Positions 40,647 to 49,228 of a DNA stretch of 64,000 nt are shown piece by piece. A program made the translations under genes and the position numbers. The notes under the pieces were generated by a model. The model did not search any database. It worked only from the letters and a program-made list of their open reading frames with translations, and was not told the DNA's origin. The first letter of the stretch is position 1. Each line of letters starts with the position of its first letter. Source of the DNA: Brachyspira suanatina (lineage in GTDB: Bacteria; Spirochaetota; Brachyspiria; Brachyspirales; Brachyspiraceae); assembly GCF_001049755.1 (NCBI RefSeq), contig NZ_CVLB01000003.1:248001-312000 (forward strand). The letters are read 5' to 3'.

Positions 40647-41073
40647 ACGCACGGTGAATATATTTCTATTTTTTATTTAAATTAGAATTATCAATAAACT
40701 TATATTTTAAATTTTGTTTATCGTGCGTTTGTAGTTTTTTAATTTTAATAAAAACTTGGGTGGGTGCTATAATTTCTAATGAAGCAATAAAGAAGTTGAA
40801 AATAAAAATAACAAAATAAATTAAAAAGCATAAAGGGTGGGCGAGTGTAATTAAATTTTAAAACTTAATTTACATACCACGCCCTTTTGTTTTTTCTGCT
40901 TAGTTTTGAAATTATAATTTTAATTTGTTTTGATGCTGAATTAGAAATGTTAACGCCCGCCCAAGTGATTATTAGATTAAAAATATATTCAACGCACGTT
41001 TAACTAAGATTTAATTTCAATGAATAATTTGAAATCGAAATAAATTTATATTTTTGGCTTTACTCTCCGTGCG
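40647..41073. repeat. composite palindromic repeat, full copy
   Basis: Four nested parts: ACGCACGGT ... TCGTGCGT (40647-40738); CTTGGGTGGGTG ... CGCCCGCCCAAG (40755-40965); within it an inner hairpin AAAGGGTGGGCG ... ACGCCCTTTT (40832-40887); and a second long pair ACGCACG ... CCGTGCG (40992-41073). The same order recurs at 52677-53104. There is no gene in this 427-base stretch. Confidence 0.8.
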
Positions 41074-41098
41074 ATATATGAGAATTTAAGAAATAAAA

Positions 41099-41129
41099 AA
41101 GCATCAGGTAATAAAAATACTTGATGCTT
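41099..41129 (-). terminator. terminator of the chemoreceptor gene
   Basis: AAGCATCAGGTA / TACTTGATGCTT, 12-bp stem with one G-T pair, immediately downstream of the minus-strand stop. Confidence 0.8.
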
Positions 41130-41154
41130 TGAATTCAATTTTTATAAAATGATT

Positions 41155-43356
41155 TTAGAATGAAGCGAAACCATCATCAGTCATACCATTTGAAGTAGAA
41201 GAATATGTAACTCCAAATTCATCGTTTCTTACTGTAGTATTATCCTGCTTTTGAGATTCCATAGCTCTTGCTCTTTCTACAGAAGGCGGAACTTTTAATT
41301 CTTTTTTATTATTTTCTTTTGTTATATTTTCTTTTTTTGGAGTTTCTCTTTTAACATTATCTTTTATATAAAAATCTTGTTTTTTTGTACTTTCATATTT
41401 AATCTCTTCTTTTTTAGTGCTTATATTTTCTTTTATCTCTTTTTTAACTTCTTTTTTTACTTTTGTTGTATTATCTTTTTTTAAGTCGTCTTCACTTAAT
41501 TTAAAGAAACTTACAGTATCTTTAAGAACATGAGCCTGTGCAAGAAGTGATTCAGAAGTATTCGCACTTTCCTGTACCAAAGAAGCATTATGCTGAGTTA
41601 CAGTATCCATTTCAGCAACGGCTCTGTTAACCTGATCTACTCCTGTCTGCTGTTCCATAGCAGTAGCACTAATATCCTGCATTATTCTGGCAGTATCTTC
41701 TATTTTCTGCTGAATGTCTATAAATATGTCTTGAGATTGACGGGCCGTTTCTGTGGCTTTATTAATTTTTTCATTTGTGTTGTCAACTAAAACAGTAATG
41801 TCTTTAACAGATGACTGAGTAGTTTGAGCTAGATTTCTAACTTCAGAAGCAACAACCGCAAAACCCTTACCTTGATCTCCTGCTCTAGCTGCCTCTACTG
41901 CTGCATTCAAAGCAAGTATATTAGTTTGAAATGCTATATCTTCAATTATTTTAGTAATGTTTTTAATCTTAGTACTTGCTTCATATACTTCTTCTATATT
42001 TGTTGTGGTTTCAGCAATGATTTTTCCGGCATTTTCTACAGCCTCTCTTGAAGCAACCATCATATTATTTCCAGCAACGGCATGGTCTGTAGATGATTTT
42101 ATTGTAGAAGCCATCTCTTCCATAGAGCTTGCAGTTTCTTCAAGACTTGCTGCCTGCGATTCAGTTCTTCTTGATAAATCAGTATTTCCTTGAGATAATT
42201 CCTGAGCAGCTTTTACTATATTATTAGAAGCGGTATTAACATCTGTAATAGTTTCAGCAAGTTTTCTTCTCATACTGACAAAAGATTTTGATAAGACACC
42301 TATCTCATCTTTTCTAGGTTTTATACGCTGCTTGATATTGCTTAAATCACCTCTCTCTATTTCCTGAGCTTCTTCAACAACTATTTCAAGAGGCTTGGTT
42401 ATAGTTCCAATAAATAAACTTACAAATATTGCAAGTGCCACTATTGATATGATTCCAATAATAATTGTTGCTATTATTAATTTTTGATTATGAGCAAATA
42501 TTTCATAATCCATCATAGCAAGAGCTATTATCCAAGGTCTGCTTTTCATTTTATAATAAGCAGCTGTTCTTTGCTCTCCATTTACATCATAAGTAATTAT
42601 TCCGCTTCCAGCACCAGTGAATGCTTGTTTATATATAGGATTAATCTTCATATTAGCTATATTTTCATATTTTGAATCCATTATATTGTAAAGGTTTTCA
42701 CTAGTTATGAATAGTCCTCCTGTAGTTCCTAAATCTATATTAGAAAAATGTGTTTGATGAAGTATAGACCAATCAAATAGAACATATATATATCCTGCAT
42801 TTTGATTATTACTGTCTTTCACAAGTTTTATAGCAGGCATAGCCCATTTGCCTGTAACTTCAGATTGCATTAAAGTATCTGAAAATATAATTTCTTCTTT
42901 ATTAGCAGATTCTTGAGACCAAGCATTTGGAATATAATCTTTTAAATTCCTACCTACAAGTGCAGATGATGCGGAATCAGCAATTATATTTCCGTTCATA
43001 TCAGCAAGTCCCATATTTATTATATAAAGATTATTGTTTTTGAAATTTTTTATTGTGTTTAATAATAATTCTAATGAAGTATCCTGATAACCTTCTAAAT
43101 ATCTGATAACTACAGGAGTTACAGCATAAGTATTTACTAAGGAGCTTTCAAGTCCGAACCAAGTATCTAAAACAGAAGCATATCCTGCTATGGTGCTATT
43201 AAAGCCTCCAAGTTTACTATCGCTTATTCCCTTACTTCCTATTTTTATAGAGGATATAAGCATTGCTATTATTATAACTACAACCATAACACATATAACG
43301 AAAGGCATTCTAAATGCTAAACTGTTTATTTTCTTCATAAAATTATTATTCTCCAA
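41155..43356 (-). CDS. methyl-accepting chemotaxis protein
   Basis: This 733-residue chemoreceptor has a membrane helix at about residues 17-38 ([20 protein letters not shown]), a large outer cache-type sensor domain (about 40-285, with [20 protein letters not shown]-like closing) and a second membrane helix (about 290-313). A HAMP domain follows, then the signalling hairpin with tip [21 protein letters not shown] Lys-rich tail and a short end TDDGFASF follow. The ligand is unknown. It lies 600 bases upstream, in transcription order, of the isolated tail block. Confidence 0.95.
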   Translation of the reverse strand: MENNNFMKKINSLAFRMPFVICVMVVVIIIAMLISSIKIGSKGISDSKLGGFNSTIAGYASVLDTWFGLESSLVNTYAVTPVVIRYLEGYQDTSLELLLNTIKNFKNNNLYIINMGLADMNGNIIADSASSALVGRNLKDYIPNAWSQESANKEEIIFSDTLMQSEVTGKWAMPAIKLVKDSNNQNAGYIYVLFDWSILHQTHFSNIDLGTTGGLFITSENLYNIMDSKYENIANMKINPIYKQAFTGAGSGIITYDVNGEQRTAAYYKMKSRPWIIALAMMDYEIFAHNQKLIIATIIIGIISIVALAIFVSLFIGTITKPLEIVVEEAQEIERGDLSNIKQRIKPRKDEIGVLSKSFVSMRRKLAETITDVNTASNNIVKAAQELSQGNTDLSRRTESQAASLEETASSMEEMASTIKSSTDHAVAGNNMMVASREAVENAGKIIAETTTNIEEVYEASTKIKNITKIIEDIAFQTNILALNAAVEAARAGDQGKGFAVVASEVRNLAQTTQSSVKDITVLVDNTNEKINKATETARQSQDIFIDIQQKIEDTARIMQDISATAMEQQTGVDQVNRAVAEMDTVTQHNASLVQESANTSESLLAQAHVLKDTVSFFKLSEDDLKKDNTTKVKKEVKKEIKENISTKKEEIKYESTKKQDFYIKDNVKRETPKKENITKENNKKELKVPPSVERARAMESQKQDNTTVRNDEFGVTYSSTSNGMTDDGFASF

Positions 43357-43540
43357 AATAAAAATTTATTTACAATAAAATAAATATTATTATATATATA
43401 GTAACAAATAATTATAATTTTTGATAAATAAATTGCTAAATTTAACAATTTTTTTTTAAAATACAATCTATTTTATCAAAAATTAATAATAAACAATATG
43501 TAAGTTAAAAATTAATTATAATGGAGTATGTAAAAACTGC

Positions 43541-43583
43541 AAAAATAAAAGCTATAGTAAAACATACTATAGCCTTTATTTTT
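43541..43583. terminator. terminator downstream of the iron alcohol dehydrogenase
   Basis: GCTATAGTA / TACTATAGC core with flanking AAAAATAAA / TTTATTTTT pairing makes a 19-bp stem with one mismatch. Confidence 0.85.
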
Positions 43584-43603
43584 ACAAAAATTAAAATATG
43601 AAA

Positions 43604-44764
43604 TTATCTATAAGATTTTTCTAATACGCTTAAAACTTCTTCATCTGTAAAATTATGAGGATCGCATTCAAATAATCCGCCCATAGCGAATTTAGCATTT
43701 TTAGCTATAGCAGGTAAATCCTCTTTTTTCATTCCATAATCTGAAAGCTTCAAATTATCAACACCGCATGCTTTTTGAAGTTCTACTAATGCATCAACAA
43801 AATCCATAGCTTTATCAGCATCTTTTTTACCCAAAGCTTTCGCCATATTTATCATTTTTTCATCGCAGTCATGAGAATTAGCAATAACTGTATAATATTC
43901 TTTACTGATAATGATAAGTCCAGCACCATGTTCAAGTTTAGGATAATAAGCACTCATAGCATGCTCCATAGAATGTTCAGAAGTGCAGCTTGAAGTACTT
44001 TCTACTATACCGGATAAAGTATTAGCCATAGCAACGTTCTCTCTGGCTTCCATATTGTTTCCATCTTTAACAGCATCAGCTAAACTTTTGCCTATAAGCT
44101 CTATAGACTTTAAAGCGAATAAGTCGCTCATCTCGCTAGCAATTTTATTTATATAACCTTCTGTACTGTGGAATAATGCATCAAAACCTTGATAAGCTGT
44201 AAGTTTTGGAGGAACTGTTTTCATAAGTTCAGGATCTACTATAGAAAGATAAGGATAAGTTTTTTCATATCCGAAACCTATTTTCTCATTTCCATTAGTT
44301 ATAACAGTCCAAGGATCTGCTTCTGTTCCTGTACCTGCAGTTGTAGTTATTGCTACTATTGGTAAAGGATCATTTGGTATAGGTTTTCCTTTACCTGTAC
44401 CGCCGAATATATAATCCCAATAATCGCCTTCATTTGTAGCCATTATAGCAATAGACTTTGATGAGTCCATACTGCTTCCGCCGCCTATTCCTATAACAAA
44501 ATCACAATTTTCTTTTTTTGCTAAAGCAGCACCTTCCATTACATGGTCTTTAATAGGATTTGGAAGTATTTTATCAAACAAACAATAATTTATATTTGCT
44601 TTATCTAATTGTTCTTCCAATCTTTTTAAATATCCGTATTTTTTTACAGATGTACCCCCTGTAACTATTAATGCTTTTTTACCCGGTAATTTTTGTTTAT
44701 GAAGTTTTTCTAATGAACCGCATCCAAATATTACTTTACTAGGCATATAAAAATTAAAATTCAT
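43604..44764 (-). CDS. iron-containing alcohol dehydrogenase
   Basis: This 386-residue enzyme of the Fe-ADH (type III) family has the NAD(P) binding part with KKALIVTGGTSVKKYGYLK and GGGSSMDSSKS (about residues 95-105). Metal-binding His residues lie in FHSTEGYI, SEHSMEHAMSAYY and LEHGAGL. It oxidises or reduces short alcohols and aldehydes (butanol-dehydrogenase-like). The substrate is not resolved. A single gene with its own promoter and terminator. Confidence 0.93.
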   Translation of the reverse strand: MNFNFYMPSKVIFGCGSLEKLHKQKLPGKKALIVTGGTSVKKYGYLKRLEEQLDKANINYCLFDKILPNPIKDHVMEGAALAKKENCDFVIGIGGGSSMDSSKSIAIMATNEGDYWDYIFGGTGKGKPIPNDPLPIVAITTTAGTGTEADPWTVITNGNEKIGFGYEKTYPYLSIVDPELMKTVPPKLTAYQGFDALFHSTEGYINKIASEMSDLFALKSIELIGKSLADAVKDGNNMEARENVAMANTLSGIVESTSSCTSEHSMEHAMSAYYPKLEHGAGLIIISKEYYTVIANSHDCDEKMINMAKALGKKDADKAMDFVDALVELQKACGVDNLKLSDYGMKKEDLPAIAKNAKFAMGGLFECDPHNFTDEEVLSVLEKSYR

Positions 44765-44808
44765 ATTACTACCCCTTATGAAATTAATACCAATATATTA
44801 TGTTTACT

Positions 44809-44837
44809 ATTATATATCTATAATTCATTTAAATCAA
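44809..44837 (-). promoter_or_regulatory. promoter of the iron alcohol dehydrogenase
   Basis: On the minus strand: TTGATT (44837-44832), 17-base spacer, TATAAT (44814-44809). Confidence 0.7.
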
Positions 44838-45028
44838 ATTGATTTATTATATGCCTAAACAACTATATTTTATCAATTTTGATATTTTGAAAATGTATTA
44901 TCAACTTTTTTGACGGACTTCATCAAATGCAGTCTTTCGCGAAGCGTGTGCGACAAAAAGTTGACAACATATATATGATGTACAGTAGCCTGAAAATTAA
45001 ATCGTTTCAGTATATATAAAATTTATGA

Positions 45029-48000
45029 TTATGAGGAACGAGGAAGTTTCTTTATTATTTGAAGATACTTAATAAATCTTCTTATCTTTACATTTCTTTT
45101 ATTTATGTTCAATGCTTTTTTGTAATAGTCTAAAGAATTATTGAAATACTCATTTACTTCTCTGTGTTTTTTATATTTAAAATAATAGCATATTCCCAGA
45201 TTAAAATAAATTTCATAATTATTTTTACCGTAATATTTATTTTCTATAGACATATTATAATTGTATATTGCTCTGTCTAAATATTCTTCATCTGGTTTAT
45301 GTTTTTTATATAAAAGTAAATATATATCTCCCATCAATGAATAGGCTTCTATATTTCCAAGTTTAACAGAACATACAAGATTATCAAAAGCATTTTCTAT
45401 AAAATACATTTTTGAAGTCTTTTCAAATAAATGTTTTAATATTAAGGCTCTATTATAATTGCATTTAGGATATTTAGGATTTATATCCAAAACTCTGCTG
45501 TAGCAATGAAAAGAGTTTACAGCGTATTCATAATTTTTAGTTTTTAAAAATATTTTATAATGCAGAATTCCCATATCAAAATAATAGTCTATATTATTTT
45601 TTTCTATATTTATTATATATTCCAAATAAAATAATGAGAATAATGCATACTTTATTCTTTTTGTAATATCAAATAAATGTTTAAAAAAATCTATGCATAA
45701 TCTTATAGAAAATATATCTATATTCAAACTACTTAAGCATTTACCAGCCTTTATAAGATATTTATTATTTTTATGAATATCATACATAACATTATTTAAA
45801 ATAAATAAATATTTATTTGCAAGTATTCTATTTTCATGCATAAGATTTATATACTTATCGAAATAATCATTTATTATAATTTTATTATCATATTCACTAA
45901 ATAATAAAAAATAAATGCTGCTTAATTTTTTATAAATAGTATCTATGCCTACACCAAGATTTAAAGCTTCATTATAATAATCTAAACATTTCATTATATA
46001 TTCATATTTAGTTTCTTTATCAAAATCATTATTATGAATTTTTAAATTGTATATATCTCCCAATCCTTCTAATGATATCAATGATTTTTTATTATTATAT
46101 AGTACAGTTTCAAAACAGGATAAACTATTATTAAATATTTCTTCAACATTATAATTGCTGTAAAGATTATTATATAAAAAACCTAAATTCTCTTTTGCAA
46201 TATAATATGTACTATCAATATCAATAGCTTTAAGATAATTTTTTTCTGCTGATTGATAATTTTCAAAACTGCTTTCAAGTAATTGTAAATGATGAAGAAT
46301 GGCTAAATTATAATATAATGTTTTATCATATTCATTTATTTCCAAAGCATAATTTAAATTTTCTAAAGCGGTATTAAAATATTTTATATCTTTTTCTACT
46401 TTGTATGCTTCATAATAAAGTATTGCTTTTTGGGATAAATTTTTTATATCATATCTAAAACTGTTAAAATGTTTTTCTATATATGATAGAGATAAATTAA
46501 AATATTTATTGCTGTTATGATCTTCAATATATTTAAGTCTGTAAAGATCACTTATTGCAATAAGAGAATTTGAATGGCTGAAAAATAATAATGCCTTATT
46601 AAAAAATTCATCTCTCAAATTATTATTTGAGCTTGAAAAATTATCTTCCAAACTATTGCTGTATAAAAAATGATAAAAACATCCTAAATTATAATTCATA
46701 TAATAGCTTAATGTATTATCATTATTTAATTGCCCGTCATTTAATAAAGTTTCATAATCATTAATAACAAATTTAAAATAATTTACATCATCAAAATAGC
46801 AAAATGCTAATCTATATAATTCAAATCTATTAATATATGTGTAAAGATAATCACAATCTATGGCAAGTGCTTTATTATAATAAAATAAAGAATTATTAAA
46901 ATCATCTTTATTTTTAGTTATTGAAAATTTGCATTCATATATATAAGCAATAGAATTTAATATATCAATATCATCTGTATATAAATGATTGAATGCTGAT
47001 AAAGAAGCGTTGAAATATAATTCATCTCCCGTATTTTTATAGCATAATATATAAAGATAGCCAATAAAATAATAAGCATTATTATCTGTATCCTTAGCCT
47101 TATTATAATAATTCATAGCAGAAGAAAAATCTTCATCGTTTTTAGTTAAGCCGTATCTTATGCTGTAGACATATCCTAAAAGATTATATAATATATTATT
47201 AGAATTATTAATATCTTCTATCTTTTTTAAAACTGAAACAGCATCATCAGAAAATTGTATGTACTTACTATACTTAAACATAATGGTGTGTAAAAAGCCA
47301 ACATTAAGTAAAATATCAATATCATTAGAGGAATAATACAAATCTATATAATAATTTATAGAAAGTAAATAATAGTCAGGGTTTTTAGTATGAAGAAATT
47401 CTTCTTTATATAATTTAGCTACATGCTCTAAAGCAAACATATTGTCATGATCAAAATCTAAAATTTCTAAATACACTTCTGCGGCAATATTGAAATGCTT
47501 TTCTTTTTCAGCATTTGAATATTTGGATTTATATAATGAGAAAATATTATAGCTTAAATTTATATCGCTGCCTATTGTATTCAATACTTCTTTATAATAG
47601 TCTAATGCCTTATTAAAATAATTATTATTTTTAGTTCTTACATATTTTATATGATTTAGTATAGCTAAAATAAAATAGCTAATTTCATTATTATGATGAA
47701 TTATTCTTTCTATATGATCAGACACTATATCATAATAGATATCATCATAATCATAAATATATTTAGTATAATATAGAAATGCGGCTTTATTTCTTGCATA
47801 TATATTACCGCTGTTTTTTATGAGTATTGAATTTATACTTCCTATAACATTTTCAAAACTTTCATTATCTCCATTATAAGCACATTCATCTATATAGGAA
47901 TCTATTAATAATTGAAGTATAGCAGTATCATTATATTTAATATTTAATCTTTTATCATTTTTTAGTTTTTCAGTAAAATTATAAAAGAATGAATCATTAT

Positions 48001-48085
48001 TTTCTAATGTTTCAAAATCAAGTTTTTTGAGAAGTGAAAGAGCAGAATCTGCTTTCATATTATGAATAAAATTATAATGATTCAT
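45029..48085 (-). CDS. giant TPR-repeat protein (1018 aa)
   Basis: This 1018-residue protein is built almost wholly of tetratricopeptide-like helical pairs. It has recurring units of the form 'YFN.AL.YYNKAL.ID...YYNLG.LY...F..T...D', with many Tyr/Phe/Asn and a repeat length near 45. No signal peptide or other domain is seen. It starts 3 bases after the 114-residue Spy-like gene and is thus in one operon with it. It is likely a scaffold for protein contacts; partners unknown. Confidence 0.75.
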   Translation of the reverse strand: MNHYNFIHNMKADSALSLLKKLDFETLENNDSFFYNFTEKLKNDKRLNIKYNDTAILQLLIDSYIDECAYNGDNESFENVIGSINSILIKNSGNIYARNKAAFLYYTKYIYDYDDIYYDIVSDHIERIIHHNNEISYFILAILNHIKYVRTKNNNYFNKALDYYKEVLNTIGSDINLSYNIFSLYKSKYSNAEKEKHFNIAAEVYLEILDFDHDNMFALEHVAKLYKEEFLHTKNPDYYLLSINYYIDLYYSSNDIDILLNVGFLHTIMFKYSKYIQFSDDAVSVLKKIEDINNSNNILYNLLGYVYSIRYGLTKNDEDFSSAMNYYNKAKDTDNNAYYFIGYLYILCYKNTGDELYFNASLSAFNHLYTDDIDILNSIAYIYECKFSITKNKDDFNNSLFYYNKALAIDCDYLYTYINRFELYRLAFCYFDDVNYFKFVINDYETLLNDGQLNNDNTLSYYMNYNLGCFYHFLYSNSLEDNFSSSNNNLRDEFFNKALLFFSHSNSLIAISDLYRLKYIEDHNSNKYFNLSLSYIEKHFNSFRYDIKNLSQKAILYYEAYKVEKDIKYFNTALENLNYALEINEYDKTLYYNLAILHHLQLLESSFENYQSAEKNYLKAIDIDSTYYIAKENLGFLYNNLYSNYNVEEIFNNSLSCFETVLYNNKKSLISLEGLGDIYNLKIHNNDFDKETKYEYIMKCLDYYNEALNLGVGIDTIYKKLSSIYFLLFSEYDNKIIINDYFDKYINLMHENRILANKYLFILNNVMYDIHKNNKYLIKAGKCLSSLNIDIFSIRLCIDFFKHLFDITKRIKYALFSLFYLEYIINIEKNNIDYYFDMGILHYKIFLKTKNYEYAVNSFHCYSRVLDINPKYPKCNYNRALILKHLFEKTSKMYFIENAFDNLVCSVKLGNIEAYSLMGDIYLLLYKKHKPDEEYLDRAIYNYNMSIENKYYGKNNYEIYFNLGICYYFKYKKHREVNEYFNNSLDYYKKALNINKRNVKIRRFIKYLQIIKKLPRSS

Positions 48086-48088
48086 ATA

Positions 48089-48433
48089 CTAGTTTTCTGT
48101 TTTTATTTTATTATATTCCTGAAGAAAATCATTGGCTATTTTTTTTAATTCTTTATTATATTCTATATTTAATTGTATGCTTTCATCTATGATTTTTTGA
48201 TTTCTTTTTTCTTTGCACATTTCTATATCTATTTTGATTTTTTCTATACTAATTTTTTGTTTTAATTCATGAAATTTTGGCTGATATTTTTCTTTTAACT
48301 TTATTATTTCCTGTAATTGTTTTTCTGTTAAACCTTCTGCATTTATAATAAAATAATCATAATTATCATACGGACAATAGTAAGAAAATAAAAAAGATGA
48401 AAAAATAAATAATAATGCAGCAATTTTTTTCAT
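48089..48433 (-). CDS. Spy/CpxP-like periplasmic protein (114 aa)
   Basis: An N-terminal signal peptide (MKKIAALLFIFSSFLFSYYC) is followed by an LTEKQLQEIIKLKEKYQPK segment, the 'LT..Q...I..L...' motif of Spy/CpxP-type periplasmic chaperones or metal sensors. The remainder is a long helix with coiled-coil character. It is a paralogue of the gene at 48575-48934 and lies upstream of the giant TPR gene. Size fits the family (about 100-160). Confidence 0.75.
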   Translation of the reverse strand: MKKIAALLFIFSSFLFSYYCPYDNYDYFIINAEGLTEKQLQEIIKLKEKYQPKFHELKQKISIEKIKIDIEMCKEKRNQKIIDESIQLNIEYNKELKKIANDFLQEYNKIKTEN

Positions 48434-48517
48434 AATTTATCCTCAAAAAATAATTACTGCTTATATTATACATGTAAAAGCAATTTATTGAAATATAAAA
48501 AATGATTTTATATAAAA

Positions 48518-48544
48518 AAAGGAGAGATAATTAATCCCTCCTTT
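48518..48544. terminator. hairpin between the two Spy-like genes
   Basis: AAAGGAG / CTCCTTT with an inner GAT/ATC pair. It separates the two paralogues, so they probably have separate transcripts. Confidence 0.65.
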
Positions 48545-48574
48545 AGTAAAATATGGTTTTATTTATCATGTGAG

Positions 48575-48934
48575 TTATTTGTTATTTTTTATTTCATTAT
48601 ATTCCTGAAGAAAATCATTGGCTATCTTTTTTAATTCTTTTGCATATTCCATATTCAATTTTAGCGAATTATTGATAATAAGTTCATCGGGATTTTTTTT
48701 AGACATTTCCAAGTTTATTTTAGTTCTTTCCAAATACATTTTTTTTCTTAGTTCTGAAATTTTAGGCTGATATTCGCTTTTTAATACTATTATTTCATTT
48801 AATTGTTTTTCGGTAAGTGAATCTTCATTATAAATAAAGTAGGTATAAGGTTCATCAGTACAATAATAATTTTCAGCAAATAATGATATAGATAATATAA
48901 CCGTAATAAAAAGAACCATAATAATGCGTTTCAT
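48575..48934 (-). CDS. Spy/CpxP-like periplasmic protein (119 aa)
   Basis: Paralogue of the 114-residue protein: signal peptide MKRIIMVLFITVILSISLFA, then SLTEKQLNEIIVLKSEYQPK and the same C-terminal helix ending KELKKIANDFLQEYNEIK. The two differ mainly in the signal peptide. A periplasmic stress role is inferred from family only. Confidence 0.75.
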   Translation of the reverse strand: MKRIIMVLFITVILSISLFAENYYCTDEPYTYFIYNEDSLTEKQLNEIIVLKSEYQPKISELRKKMYLERTKINLEMSKKNPDELIINNSLKLNMEYAKELKKIANDFLQEYNEIKNNK

Positions 48935-49059
48935 AGTTTTTGCTCCTAATACTAACTTTTAATTTTATAATTAGACGAATTGAATAATTAAAAGTTCCCA
49001 AATATTTAAAATATTTTAAATTTTATCGGCGGTGTGAAGATATTCAATTTAAATATAGC

Positions 49060-49195
49060 TAGGGTGGGTAGCAAAAAAATCTAATTAGGCAGCATAGAAA
49101 TAAAAAATATAAATTGCATATTATGGCTATAAATATAAATGGCGGGGTAGTGTAAATATATTTTTAAACCTAATTAAGCAAAACGCCATTTTAAT
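49060..49195. repeat. composite palindromic repeat, partial copy
   Basis: CTAGGGTGGGTAG at 49060 and an inner hairpin AATGGCGGGGTAGTGTAAAT ... AAAACGCCATT (49138-49190). Only the central part of the larger unit is kept. Confidence 0.6.
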
Positions 49196-49228
49196 TTTTT
49201 GTTTATTTTTATTAATGTACTGCTTGCT

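Noticed and set aside
44880-45010. GC-rich patch with TTTCGCGAAGC near 44935 as an RNA gene
   Set aside because: Only a very short self-complementary stretch; no promoter or longer stem could be built.
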